DNA of 64,000 nt from the NCBI RefSeq assembly GCF_004127445.1, contig NZ_QEXM01000043.1, positions 682,001-746,000 on the forward strand, read 5' to 3'. The stretch comes from Streptomyces alfalfae (GTDB lineage: Bacteria; Actinomycetota; Actinomycetes; Streptomycetales; Streptomycetaceae). Below the pieces are notes generated by a model that saw nothing but the letters and a program-made list of their open reading frames with translations, was not told where the DNA came from and did no database searches. Below, piece by piece: positions 6,819-15,475 of this stretch; position 1 is the first letter of the stretch, and every line of letters starts with the position of its first letter. Position numbers and translations under genes: made by a program.

Positions 6819-8180
6819 GTGTCTTCCTCTCCCCCTGCCTCTCCTGCCCCGTCCGCCGCTGTTCACACACCGGACCCCGACGCATCGGCCCCTGACGCCT
6901 CCCGGTCCCCGTGGCGGTCGCTGAAGTACCGCAGCATGCGCTGGTGGTCGGTCGCGAACTTCGTGTCGAACGCCGGTACGTGGATGCAGCTCACCGTGCA
7001 GAACCTGCTGGTGCTGCAGATCACCGGCTCCGCGGCGGCCACCGGCCTGTCCATGTCCGTGCAGGCCGCGCCCGCGCTCCTGATGAGCATCGTGGGCGGC
7101 GCGGCGGTCGACCGCTGGCCCCGCAAGCTCACGGCCGCCGTCAGCCAGGCGCTGCTCGGCGCCATCGCCTTCACGACGGCCGTCCTGGTGGCGTGCGGGG
7201 GGCTCAACCTGACCGTGCTCATGGGCCTCGCCGCCGTGACCGGCGTCATCGCCACGGTCGACGGGCCCGCGTGCGCGCTCCTCGGCAACGACCTCGTGCC
7301 GCCGCAGGACGTGCCCTCCGCCATCGGCGTGGGCTCGCTCGTGCACAGCGCGGGGCGGCTCGCGGGCGCCGCGCTCGGCGGTGTCACGGTCGGCTTCCTC
7401 GGCACGGCCGCGGCCTACGCCGCCAACGGCGTGTCGTTCCTCTTCGTGGCCTCGGTCATCCCCTTCCTGCGTCCCGCCCACGGGGCGGTGCGCGGCGCGG
7501 TGGCCGAGCTGCCCGCGCCCGCCGGGGCGACGGTGGGCGAGGACATGACCGTGCGGCAGGGCCTGGCCTTCTTCATGCGGCGGCCCCGCCTGGTCGCCCT
7601 CGCGGGCATCACCGGGATCAGCGCGGTCTTCGGCCGCAACTACAACCTCACGCTGGTCGTCCTGGTCACCGGGCCGCTGGCCGGGAGCGCCGGGGCGTTC
7701 GGCACGGTCTCGACGGTCCTCGCGGTCGGCGGCATCATCGGCGCGGTGCTCGGCGCCCGGCTGCGCAAGCCGTCCGTGCGCCTGGTGGGCACGCTGGCCG
7801 CAGCGGGCGGCCTGCTGCAGGTCCTCGCGGGCCTCTCCCCCACCTTCGCGGTGCTGCTCGTCCTGGTGCTGCCGATGGCCGTCGTGGAGTCGGTCTCCGA
7901 CACGGCGGGCACGACGGTCCTCCAGACCGACCCGCCCGCCCATCTGCGCGGCCGTGTCCTCGGCGTGTGGGGCAGCATCAGCACGGCGTGGGGCCTCGGT
8001 GGCCCGCCCGCGCTCGGCCTGCTCATGGAGCTGACCGGCGCCCGTGGCGCGCTGATCGGCGGCGGCCTCCTCATCGCCGGTTCGATCGGCGGCGGCTTCC
8101 TGCTGCGCGGGCGCCGCGGCACGGCGCCGGTCCTGTTCCGCACGGACGCGCCCCAGCCCGCGCTGGGCACCGCCGCCTGA
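6819..8180 (+). CDS. MFS transporter, EntS/MFS_3-like
   Basis: About 453 residues with roughly 12 hydrophobic segments. The region KYRSMRWWSVANFVSNAG followed by TWMQLTVQNLLV is the usual first helix of the MFS_3 (enterobactin-exporter-like) group, and DRWPRKL is the loop 2-3 motif. The C-terminal third has PPAHLRGRVLGVW, also typical. These proteins export small molecules by proton antiport. The start is uncertain: the GTG at 6819 opens a 30-residue Ser/Pro/Asp-rich N-terminal tail, and no strong ribosome binding site is visible. It is the only plus-strand gene inside the glycan cluster, so it may be an unrelated insertion or an exporter for the cluster. Confidence 0.85.
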   Translation: MSSSPPASPAPSAAVHTPDPDASAPDASRSPWRSLKYRSMRWWSVANFVSNAGTWMQLTVQNLLVLQITGSAAATGLSMSVQAAPALLMSIVGGAAVDRWPRKLTAAVSQALLGAIAFTTAVLVACGGLNLTVLMGLAAVTGVIATVDGPACALLGNDLVPPQDVPSAIGVGSLVHSAGRLAGAALGGVTVGFLGTAAAYAANGVSFLFVASVIPFLRPAHGAVRGAVAELPAPAGATVGEDMTVRQGLAFFMRRPRLVALAGITGISAVFGRNYNLTLVVLVTGPLAGSAGAFGTVSTVLAVGGIIGAVLGARLRKPSVRLVGTLAAAGGLLQVLAGLSPTFAVLLVLVLPMAVVESVSDTAGTTVLQTDPPAHLRGRVLGVWGSISTAWGLGGPPALGLLMELTGARGALIGGGLLIAGSIGGGFLLRGRRGTAPVLFRTDAPQPALGTAA

Positions 8181-8203
8181 CTTTCCGCGGGGCCCGCGAG
8201 CCG

Positions 8204-9241
8204 CTACGGCCGGGCCGCCCCCGCCGCCCGGCGCCACCGCGGCTCCGGCGGGGCGGCGGGCTGCGGACCAGGAAGGGCCCGTACCGCCGCGACCACCTCC
8301 TCCGGGGTGATCCGGAGCAGCCGCTCGTCCGGCTCGCCGCCGTGGGCGTCGCCCGGCCGCGCCGAGCCGTCGCCGTCCGGGTGCCACAGCGCCCGGTGGC
8401 GCTGGCCGGGCGGCGGGCCCCAGAGGCGGGGCGCCACCGGGCCGAAGAGGACGACCGAAGGGGTGCCGAGCGCCGTCGCCAGATGGGCGAGCCCGGTGTC
8501 CCCGACGACCACGCAGCGGGCGTGCGCCACCAGCGCCGTCAGCGCGTCGAACGGCACGTCGGCCGCGCCGCCGAGCACGGCGTCCGCCGGGAGCCCGGCC
8601 GCGGCGGCCACGCGCTGCGCGAGCGGCCCCTCCCCCGCCCCCGCCGTCACCACGACCCGGTGCCCGCGCGCCCCCAGCTCCCGCGCCACGGCGGCGAACC
8701 GCTCCGGCGGCCAGCGGCGGGCGCCCGCGTCGGCGCCGGGGTGCACGACGGTCGCGCCGGGCGCCGGCGAGGGCGCCGCGGGCCACGGGATGCGCACGTC
8801 GGCGGGGTCGGCCTCGATCCCGTACCACGACAGGAGCCGGCACCAGCGCTCCCGCTCGTGCTCGTCCTCCCGCCACACGGGGCCCTCGATGCCCGGCGTC
8901 CCGGGGTGCGCGTAGGCGAGGAGCCGCCCGGGGCGGAGCCGGTGGAGCAGCAGATGGCTGGGCGGGCCGTTGCCGTGCAGGTCCACGGCGACGTCGGGCG
9001 GCGGCCCCGTCCAGGGCAGGCTCCCGGGCACCGCGCGCCCCGCGGCCGACGCGGGCAGCAGCCGGTCCACCACCCCGGTCGCGGCGGCGGGCGCGGCCAG
9101 GCGTCCGGGCGCCGCGAGCACGATCTCGTGCCCCGGCAGCCGCCGCCGCAGGGCGCGCAGCGCGGGGACGACGGCCAGCAGGTCGCCGAGCCCGAGCGCC
9201 CGCAGCACGAGCACCCGGGAGCGGTCGGCGTCGCCGCCCAC
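8204..9241 (-). CDS. GT9 heptosyltransferase-like glycosyltransferase
   Basis: A 345-residue GT9 protein of the ADP-heptose:LPS heptosyltransferase family. The N-terminus VLVLRALGLGDLLAVVPALR has the GD motif with the expected catalytic Asp. The C-terminal domain has VVHPGAD, VVVTAGAGE and GDTGLAHLATALGTPSVVLFGP, the nucleotide-sugar-binding part. The GTG start at 9241 lies one base after the stop of the HldE gene, so the two are translationally coupled. That coupling to an ADP-heptose synthesis gene supports ADP-heptose as the donor. The acceptor in a Gram-positive is unknown. Confidence 0.88.
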   Translation of the reverse strand: MGGDADRSRVLVLRALGLGDLLAVVPALRALRRRLPGHEIVLAAPGRLAAPAAATGVVDRLLPASAAGRAVPGSLPWTGPPPDVAVDLHGNGPPSHLLLHRLRPGRLLAYAHPGTPGIEGPVWREDEHERERWCRLLSWYGIEADPADVRIPWPAAPSPAPGATVVHPGADAGARRWPPERFAAVARELGARGHRVVVTAGAGEGPLAQRVAAAAGLPADAVLGGAADVPFDALTALVAHARCVVVGDTGLAHLATALGTPSVVLFGPVAPRLWGPPPGQRHRALWHPDGDGSARPGDAHGGEPDERLLRITPEEVVAAVRALPGPQPAAPPEPRWRRAAGAARP

Positions 9242-9242
9242 G

Positions 9243-10655
9243 TCAGGGCGCCTCTGCCCGGGAGGAGGACCCCGCGACCGCGGCCGCCCTGCGGGCCAGC
9301 AGCGTCGTCGAGCGGCCGTCCAGGTAGGGCAGGACCACCGCCTGGCCGCCCCACTCCCGCAGGGTCTCCGCCTCGGGCAGGTCCTGGACGGAGTAGTCGC
9401 CGCCCTTGACCCAGACGTCGGGGCGCAGCTTCGCCAAGAGGTTCTGCGGGGTGTCCTCGTCGAAGACGGCCACCGCGTCGACGCTGCCCAGCGCCTGAAG
9501 GACGCGGACGCGGTCCGACTGGCGGTTGAGGGGGCGTCCCGGGCCCTTGCGGCGGGTCAGGGACGCGTCGGAGTTCAGGCAGACGATCAGGCAGTCGCCG
9601 ATGCGGCGGGCGCTCTCCAGGAGGCCGACGTGGCCCGCGTGCAGCAGGTCGAAGCAGCCGCCGGTGGCCACCACCGTGCCGCCGCGCGCCCGTACCCGCT
9701 CCACGAGGGTGAAGGCGTCGGCGCCCGCGCTCTCCTCGGGCGGGGCCGGGGGCGTCGTGCGCCACAGGGCGGGGTTCGTCGCGCCGCCCGCCGACACGAA
9801 CGCGGCGGCCTCGGCGACGGCCCGTTGCAGGGCCTCCTCCGGCAGCGCGCCGTCCGCGAGCGCCGCGGCCGTGGTCGCGGCGAAGCAGTCACCCGCGCCG
9901 CAGGGGTCGCCGGTGGCGCGGTAGGGGGCGGGGACGAGCATCGGCGTGCCCGCGCCGGGGCGGGTGAGCAGGACGCCCCGGTCGCCGAGGGTCACCGCGA
10001 CGCCGGAGACCCGCCAGCGGTCGGCCAGCTCCGTGCCCCGCGCCGCGTAGGCGCGCAGCGTCTCGTCGTCGCCGCCGCACAGGGCGCGGGTCTCGGCGGC
10101 GTTCGGGGTGACGAGCCTGGCTCCGGGCACGGGGTCGTCGCCCTTGGGGTGCGGGTCCCACACCAGGGGCGTCCGCGGGGCGACGGCCCTCAGCTGCTCG
10201 CGCACGGCGCCGGCGGTGTGCCGCCCGTAGTCGGCGACGAGGACGGCGTGCGCCCCGGCCAGCGCGTCGCGGACGGCGGCGTCGGGTTCGCCCGGTGTGC
10301 CGCCGCCCCGGTCGATGCGGACCAGCGGCCGCCCGGAGGCGATGACGCGGGTCTTCACCGGCAGGGTGCCTTCGAGCGGCAGCTCCACCAGGTGCACCCG
10401 GCCATGGAGTTCGCGGCGCACGGCCTCGCTCGCGGGGTCGTCGCCGAGCGCGGTCACCAGGGTCACCTGGCGTCCGCCGCGGGCGGCGAGCGCGGCGGCG
10501 AGACCGGCGCCGCCGGGGTGGCGCCGGTCGACGGTGACGTCGACGACGGGGGCGCAGGCGTCCGGCGAGAGCCGGGTGGCGACGCCCTCGATGTCCTCGT
10601 CGAGCAGGACGTCCCCGACGACGACGAGGGGCTTGGGGCCGATGTTCTTCCTCAT
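9243..10655 (-). CDS. hldE: Bifunctional heptose-7-phosphate kinase / heptose-1-phosphate adenylyltransferase (HldE-like)
   Basis: A 470-residue fusion of two domains. Residues 1 to about 310 form a PfkB/ribokinase kinase with HPGGAGLAAALAARGG and, near 253-256, the catalytic GAGD motif. Residues from about 330 on form a cytidylyltransferase-like domain with GGCFDLLHAGHVGLL (HxGH motif), SDRVRVLQAL and WVKGGDY. In Gram-negatives HldE phosphorylates heptose 7-phosphate at C1 and, after GmhB action, adenylates it to ADP-D-glycero-D-manno-heptose. Both active sites look intact. The ATG has GGGAG upstream and overlaps the GmhA stop by ATGA. Isomerase and phosphatase partners are encoded at 10652 and 14777. 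Confidence 0.93.
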   Translation of the reverse strand: MRKNIGPKPLVVVGDVLLDEDIEGVATRLSPDACAPVVDVTVDRRHPGGAGLAAALAARGGRQVTLVTALGDDPASEAVRRELHGRVHLVELPLEGTLPVKTRVIASGRPLVRIDRGGGTPGEPDAAVRDALAGAHAVLVADYGRHTAGAVREQLRAVAPRTPLVWDPHPKGDDPVPGARLVTPNAAETRALCGGDDETLRAYAARGTELADRWRVSGVAVTLGDRGVLLTRPGAGTPMLVPAPYRATGDPCGAGDCFAATTAAALADGALPEEALQRAVAEAAAFVSAGGATNPALWRTTPPAPPEESAGADAFTLVERVRARGGTVVATGGCFDLLHAGHVGLLESARRIGDCLIVCLNSDASLTRRKGPGRPLNRQSDRVRVLQALGSVDAVAVFDEDTPQNLLAKLRPDVWVKGGDYSVQDLPEAETLREWGGQAVVLPYLDGRSTTLLARRAAAVAGSSSRAEAP

Positions 10656-11299
10656 GACACGCTCCCGTCGGCCCGCAGGACACTCGGTGCGGCGTGGCCC
10701 ACCACGGCCCGCGCCGGTTCGGCGACGGCCGCGTCGAAGGCCTCGCAGAGCAGGTGGACGGCGACGAGGTGGGCCTCCTGCACGGTCGCCGTGGTCTCGC
10801 CCGCGACGCTCAGCCAGTCGTGGGCGGCCTCGGCGAGCGGGTTGGGCCCCGGCCCGGTGAGCGCCCAGACGCGCAGCCCGGCGGCGCGCCCCGCCACGGC
10901 CGCCGTGATGAGGTTGGCGCTGCGGCCGGAGGTGGAGAGCAGCAGCAGGATGTCGCCGGGTCTGCCGTGGGCGGTGACCTGGCGCGCGTAGACGTGCTCG
11001 AATCCGTAGTCGTTGCCGATGGCGGTCATGGCGGACGTCTCCGCGTGCAGCGCGATCGCCGAGTACGCGGGGCGTTCGCGCTGGTAGCGGCCGACCAGCT
11101 CGGCGGTCAGGTGCTGTGCCTGGGCGGCGCTCCCGCCGTTGCCCGCGACGAGCAGCCGGTTCCCGGCGTGCAGGGCGGCGGCGAGCCGGCCGCCCCACTC
11201 GGCGATGCGGCCGAGGCCGTCCCGGCGCAGCCGGACGATCGCGCGCTCCAGGGAACGGCAGTGCAGATGTGCGGCGTCGAGTGCAGAGAATTCGCTCAT
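10652..11299 (-). CDS. gmhA: Sedoheptulose-7-phosphate isomerase (GmhA-like SIS protein)
   Basis: A 215-residue SIS-domain protein. The block GNGGSAAQAQHLTAELVGRY is the signature of GmhA-type phosphoheptose isomerases, followed by TAIGNDYGFEHVYARQV and LLSTSGRSANL. GmhA converts sedoheptulose 7-phosphate to heptose 7-phosphate, the first step of the ADP-heptose pathway. The ATG at 11299 is the natural start of the fold; it has only a weak ribosome binding site, while a GTG at 11347 sits directly against an AGAAGGAG with no spacing, so an N-terminal extension of 16 residues is possible. It overlaps hldE by four bases. Confidence 0.92.
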   Translation of the reverse strand: MSEFSALDAAHLHCRSLERAIVRLRRDGLGRIAEWGGRLAAALHAGNRLLVAGNGGSAAQAQHLTAELVGRYQRERPAYSAIALHAETSAMTAIGNDYGFEHVYARQVTAHGRPGDILLLLSTSGRSANLITAAVAGRAAGLRVWALTGPGPNPLAEAAHDWLSVAGETTATVQEAHLVAVHLLCEAFDAAVAEPARAVVGHAAPSVLRADGSVS

Positions 11300-11398
11300 G
11301 CTGTTCGGGCGTGCGGCCGTCCACGGGGGACGGCGGCGGGCCCGCACCTCCTTCTGATGGGCCGCTGGCTTTCCTGGTCCGGCGGGGCGGGTCCGGCC

Positions 11399-12700
11399 TC
11401 AGACCGCGCCGACGCCCACGACCGGCCGGGCGTCGAGCACCTCGCAGTAGGCGGCCTCGGTGGCCGCGGCCACCCGCGGCCAGCCGTACCGGCGCAGGGT
11501 CCTGCGCCGTCCCGCCTCGCCGCCCGCCTCGCGCCCGGCGGGGTCGGCGAGGAGTTCGGCGACGGCGCGGGCGAGGGCTTCGGGGTCGCGGGGCGGCACG
11601 AGGCGTCCGGTGGCCGGGTCGGCGACGGTGTCGAGCTGGCCGCCGACCGCGCTGGCGACGACGGGCCTGCCGCACGCCATGGCCTCCAGCGGGACGATGC
11701 CGAACGGCTCGTAGTCGGCGGGGCACACCACGACGTCGGCGGCGCGCAGCAGCGGCGGCACGTCCGCGCTCGGCACCCCGCCGGTGAAGCGGACCCGGTC
11801 GGCGACGCCCGCCTCGCGGGCGAGGGCGCGCAGCCTGCGCACCTCGGGGTCCTGGTCGAGTTCGTCGGCGGGCGGCCCGCCGATGATGACCAGCTCGGTG
11901 TCGGGCAGCCGGGCGAGGGCCGCGACGGAGACCGCCGCGCCCTTGCGCGGGACGAGCCGCCCCAGCTGCAGGATCTGGTGGGGCAGGGGGCCGCGCGCGG
12001 CGACCGGGCCGCGCGGGGTGAACAGGTCGGTGTCGACGCCGCAGGGCACGATGCCGACCTTGGTGGCGGGTATGCCCATCCGGCCCAGTTCGGCGACCTC
12101 GTCGCGGCAGGTGGCGATGATGCGGTGGCAGCCTCGGCCCACCTCGGTCTCCAGGGCGACGCGGCGCGGCGGGCTGGGGTCGGCGAGCCGCTGGTGGCGC
12201 CGCTTCACCGTGCCGAGTGCGTGGTAGGTGTGCAGCAGCGGCAGGCCGGTCTCACGGGTCGCGAGGAGCGAGGCGAGCCCGGACATCCAGAAGTGCGAGT
12301 GCACGAGGTCGGGCGGGCGGTTGCGCCAGCTCCGCGCCATGTGCCGACCGAAGTCGGTCATGTGGGGCAGGAGTTCGTCCTTGGGGATCGGTTCGGGCGG
12401 GCCCGCGGGCACGTGGTGCACCTCGACGCCGTCGCGCAGCGCCACCCGGTCGGGCAGGTCGCGCGCGTCGCGGCGGGTGTAGACGGTGACGCGGTGGCCG
12501 CGGTCGGCGAGGGCGCCCGCGAGACAGGCCACGTGCACGTTCTGTCCGCCGGCGTCCACGCCGCCGAGAGCGGCGAGCGGGCTCGCGTGCTCCGAGACGA
12601 GGGCGATCGACAGCACCCCGGGGGCCAGGGGTCCGGTGCTCGGTCCGCCGGGCCCGGCGTCGAAGGAGCCGGGGTCGAAGGGGTCCAGGGACGAGGTCAT
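11399..12700 (-). CDS. GT4-type glycosyltransferase (MshA-like)
   Basis: A 433-residue GT-B glycosyltransferase. The donor-side N-terminus has GGVDAGGQNVHVACLAGALADRG, shortened here to its core GGQNVHV, as in MshA and related retaining GT4 enzymes; HSHFWMSG follows. The C-terminal domain has LGRLVPRKG, VCPADYEPFGIVPLEAMACG (the EX7E donor-binding element) and GGQLDTV. It would move a sugar from a nucleotide donor to a lipid-linked or soluble acceptor on the cytoplasmic side. ATG with GGAGG upstream; it overlaps the previous gene by ATGA. An N-terminal tail of about 30 residues precedes the fold. The specific sugar is not deducible. Confidence 0.88.
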   Translation of the reverse strand: MTSSLDPFDPGSFDAGPGGPSTGPLAPGVLSIALVSEHASPLAALGGVDAGGQNVHVACLAGALADRGHRVTVYTRRDARDLPDRVALRDGVEVHHVPAGPPEPIPKDELLPHMTDFGRHMARSWRNRPPDLVHSHFWMSGLASLLATRETGLPLLHTYHALGTVKRRHQRLADPSPPRRVALETEVGRGCHRIIATCRDEVAELGRMGIPATKVGIVPCGVDTDLFTPRGPVAARGPLPHQILQLGRLVPRKGAAVSVAALARLPDTELVIIGGPPADELDQDPEVRRLRALAREAGVADRVRFTGGVPSADVPPLLRAADVVVCPADYEPFGIVPLEAMACGRPVVASAVGGQLDTVADPATGRLVPPRDPEALARAVAELLADPAGREAGGEAGRRRTLRRYGWPRVAAATEAAYCEVLDARPVVGVGAV

Positions 12701-13662
12701 GAGCGCGCCTCCGTCATCACGCGCTCCCAGTCGGCGAGGAAGCGCTTGAGTCCATAGCGTTCGAGTGCCGCCTGGCGGGCGCGGGCGCCGTCCTCGGCCG
12801 CCGCCTCCGGTTCCGCCAGGTAGTGCCGGGCCGCCCGCGCCAGGACCTCGGGGCGGGTGGACAGGGTGCCGGCGCCGCGCGGGACGGCCTCGACGGCCTC
12901 GGTGGTGGCGAGCGCGACGACGGGCATGCCCAGGTGCATGGCCTCCAGGAGGGACAGCCCGAGCGACGTCCAGCGCACCGGGTGCAGGTACAGGCGACGC
13001 CGCGCGAGGGCCGCGTGGAGTTCGCTTTGCGGCAGGTCGGCGGTGCGGCAGCGGTCCTCGGTCAGGCCGAGGTGGGCCGCCAGGCCCTCGGTGCGCATGC
13101 CGAAGACGTCGAGGGGCGCCGCCTCGCTCAGGCCCGGCAGGAGGTCGGTGCCGGTGAAACGGCCGCGCCTGACGGGTTCGTTGACGACGACCGCGGCGCG
13201 GGCGATCGTGCCGGTGTACTGGTGGCCGGGGTCGACGATGCCGTGCTCGATGACCTCGGTGCGCGTACGGCCGTTGTCCCAGAACAGCCGGTTGAAGTGC
13301 GTGACGTGGACGAGCGTGAGGTCGTCGCGGTCGGCGCACGGGTGCCGCGTGTCCGGCACGTCGCCGTCCGGCGTGTTGTGCTCCAGGTACACCGCGGGAA
13401 CGTCGCGGCCGGGGCGGCGCCCGCCGAGCCACCGCTCGGCCAGGTCGCCTTCGTGCGGGCGCTGGAGGACGACCAGGTCGACCTCCGCGTCGCGCAGCTC
13501 CTCGGGGGTGGTCTCCCGCACGGAGTCGGGCCAGGCGAAGGTGCGGGCGCGGCCGAGTCCGTCGGGGCCGCGGTCCGGTGTGACGGGAACGAGGTAGGTG
13601 TGGGGGCCCTGCACGAACGCGGTCGTCCAGGAGCCGTGCACATGCCACAGCAGGATGTTCAT
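12697..13662 (-). CDS. GT-B fold glycosyltransferase
   Basis: A 321-residue protein beginning MNILLWHVHGSWTTAFVQG. It has a shortened GT4-like layout: an N-terminal domain with LEHNTPDG and HVTHFNRLFWDNG, and a C-terminal domain with YLHPVRWTSLGLSLLEAMHL, which corresponds to the EX7E donor-binding block, then GMPVVALATTEAVEAVP. It therefore is probably a nucleotide-sugar-dependent transferase. The ATG follows GAGGAGCGACCGT and overlaps the upstream GT9 stop, and its own stop overlaps the MshA-like gene start, so it lies inside a tightly coupled run of genes from 18224 down to 11399. Confidence 0.82.
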   Translation of the reverse strand: MNILLWHVHGSWTTAFVQGPHTYLVPVTPDRGPDGLGRARTFAWPDSVRETTPEELRDAEVDLVVLQRPHEGDLAERWLGGRRPGRDVPAVYLEHNTPDGDVPDTRHPCADRDDLTLVHVTHFNRLFWDNGRTRTEVIEHGIVDPGHQYTGTIARAAVVVNEPVRRGRFTGTDLLPGLSEAAPLDVFGMRTEGLAAHLGLTEDRCRTADLPQSELHAALARRRLYLHPVRWTSLGLSLLEAMHLGMPVVALATTEAVEAVPRGAGTLSTRPEVLARAARHYLAEPEAAAEDGARARQAALERYGLKRFLADWERVMTEARS

Positions 13663-14780
13663 ACGGTCGCTCCTCGTTCCGTCCCCGGCGCGCGGCCGGT
13701 CGGCGGGTGGGGCAGGGCGGACTCCGGGTCCGGGCGGCGGCCCGCCCGGTCGGCGGCGGGGTCGGTGAGTTCGGCCACGGCGGCGAGGACCTCGGCGTCG
13801 CCGACACCGTCGAGGCAGGGGTGGTCCGGCAGCGGGCACGTCCGCGCCCGGCTGTCCGCGCACCGCTCGCGCTGGTCGCCGAGCAGCACGTGCCGCACGC
13901 CGTAGGGGCCCCAGCGCTCGGCCGGCACCACGGGGGCGAACAGGCAGGCCACGGGGGTGCCGACCGCGGCGGCCAGATGACCGGGCCCGGTGTTGCCGAC
14001 CACCGCGGCCCCCGCCCCGGCAAGGACGCCGGCCAGGCGCCGCAGGTCGGTGGCGCCGCCGAGGTCGAGGCCGTGCCGTCCGGCGACCAGCTCGGTCAGC
14101 GCGCGCTCCCGGGGGCCGCCGGTGACGACCACGCGGTGTCCCGCGCGGGCGAGCGCCGCCACGGCGCGCCGTGCCCGCACGGGGCTCCAGGCGCGGGCGG
14201 GCACGGCGGCTCCGGGGTGGACCACCACGTACGGCTCGTGTCCGGTGAGGGCGCTGGTGTCGGGCGGCGTCGTCACGCGCAGCGCCCCGTCGTCGCCGGG
14301 CGGCAGGTCGAAGCCGCAGGCGCGGGCGAGGTCGAGGGCGGCCACCGCCTCGTGGCGGTGGGGCCGCCGGTGGTGGCGCAGGTCGAGGAGGCCGCCGGGG
14401 TAGTCCTCGCTGTCGGCGGCGGTCCACCCGACCCCGGCCAGCTTGAGCAGCAGGGCCGTGGGCAGCGGGCTCTGATGGTACGAGACGAGCACCAGGGCCC
14501 GGTCGAAGCCGCGGGCGGCGACCGTGTCGATGACCTGCCGCGTCGCCTCGCGGGTCACCGGCGCCGGGTCGAGGCCCACCCAGGGGGCGTCGTACACGAG
14601 CACGTCGTCCACGCCGGGCAGCAGCCTGCCCGCGTCGGCTCCCTGGGGCCCGCAGAGCAGGGCGGTGTACGAGGAACCGGCCGCCGCCGCCCGCACGGCG
14701 GGCCCGGCGAGCAGCACGTCACCGGCGCTGTCCAGGCGGACGACGAGGGTGCGCGGCAGCGGGGCGCGGGAGCCGTTCAT
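13659..14780 (-). CDS. GT9 heptosyltransferase-like glycosyltransferase
   Basis: A 373-residue GT9 protein. TLVVRLDSAGDVLLAGPAVR carries the GD motif with the catalytic Asp; the C-terminal domain has VVHPGAAVPARAWSP, VVVTGGPRE and GNTGPGHLAAAVGTPVACLF followed by APVVPAERW, the full donor-binding region. A C-terminal Cys-containing stretch (RCADSRARTCPLPDHPC) resembles that of bacterial GT9 proteins with a short CxnC tail. It is coupled to the GmhB-like gene upstream and the GT-B gene downstream by ATGA overlaps. It is the likely parent of the altered GT9 protein at 3517-4365. Confidence 0.88.
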   Translation of the reverse strand: MNGSRAPLPRTLVVRLDSAGDVLLAGPAVRAAAAGSSYTALLCGPQGADAGRLLPGVDDVLVYDAPWVGLDPAPVTREATRQVIDTVAARGFDRALVLVSYHQSPLPTALLLKLAGVGWTAADSEDYPGGLLDLRHHRRPHRHEAVAALDLARACGFDLPPGDDGALRVTTPPDTSALTGHEPYVVVHPGAAVPARAWSPVRARRAVAALARAGHRVVVTGGPRERALTELVAGRHGLDLGGATDLRRLAGVLAGAGAAVVGNTGPGHLAAAVGTPVACLFAPVVPAERWGPYGVRHVLLGDQRERCADSRARTCPLPDHPCLDGVGDAEVLAAVAELTDPAADRAGRRPDPESALPHPPTGRAPGTERGATV

Positions 14781-15475
14781 CGGCGCTCCCCCTCTCCCGG
14801 CGCGACGCCGAGCGGCCGGGCGGCCCCGGTCCCGCGGCCCAGGACGAGGCCGACGGCGGTGAGCAGGTCGGGGGCGACCGCGTCCGCGGCGCCGGTCTCC
14901 TCGGCGCGGGTGACCGGGGTGGGCACGAGCACGCCGCGGGCGCCTGCGGCGCGGGCGGCGTCCACGTCGGCGCCGATGTCGCCGATGACGACGGCGCGCT
15001 CGGCGGGCACGCCGAGCCGGGCGCACGCGGCGAGGACGAGGCCCGGCTCCGGTTTGCGGCAGCCGCAGCCGTCGCCGGGGCCGTGCGGGCAGATCGCCCA
15101 GACGGCGAACGGGCCGAGCAGGTCCTCCACGCGCCGCCGCACCGCGTCGACCTGGGCGCGCGACAGCAGGCCGCGCGCGACGCCCGACTGGTTGCTCACC
15201 ACGCCGACGGGGACGCCCGCGCCCCGCACGGCGTCGACGGCCTCGTGGGCGGTGGGCATCAGCCGCACCCGCGCGGGGTCGCCGTTGTAGGGCACGTCGA
15301 CGACGAGGGTCGCGTCGCGGTCGAAGAGGACGGCGGCGGGGAGGCCGGGCCCGGCGTCCCGTGGCGGGGCGTGCCGCGGCGGGGCGGGGCCTTCGATCAG
15401 CCACGGTCCGTCGGCGGTCTCGGCGATGGCGGTGGTGCGGGGCGGCCGGGTCCGCGCGGCCGGGCGCCGGTTCAT
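14777..15475 (-). CDS. gmhB: HAD-IIIA phosphatase, heptose 1,7-bisphosphate phosphatase-like (GmhB)
   Basis: A 232-residue HAD-superfamily phosphatase. FDRDATLVVD near residues 51-60 has the two catalytic Asp residues; VVSNQSGVARG is motif II, and CPHGPGDGCGCRKPEPG is the zinc-binding loop (Cys/His) that marks the GmhB/HisB-N group. VVIGDIGADVDAARAAG is motif IV. GmhB removes the C7 phosphate of heptose 1,7-bisphosphate between the two HldE reactions. An N-terminal tail of about 45 Pro/Arg-rich residues precedes the domain. It is located among glycosyltransferase genes with ATGA overlaps on both sides, which together with gmhA and hldE completes the sugar-phosphate part of the pathway. Confidence 0.88.
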   Translation of the reverse strand: MNRRPAARTRPPRTTAIAETADGPWLIEGPAPPRHAPPRDAGPGLPAAVLFDRDATLVVDVPYNGDPARVRLMPTAHEAVDAVRGAGVPVGVVSNQSGVARGLLSRAQVDAVRRRVEDLLGPFAVWAICPHGPGDGCGCRKPEPGLVLAACARLGVPAERAVVIGDIGADVDAARAAGARGVLVPTPVTRAEETGAADAVAPDLLTAVGLVLGRGTGAARPLGVAPGEGERR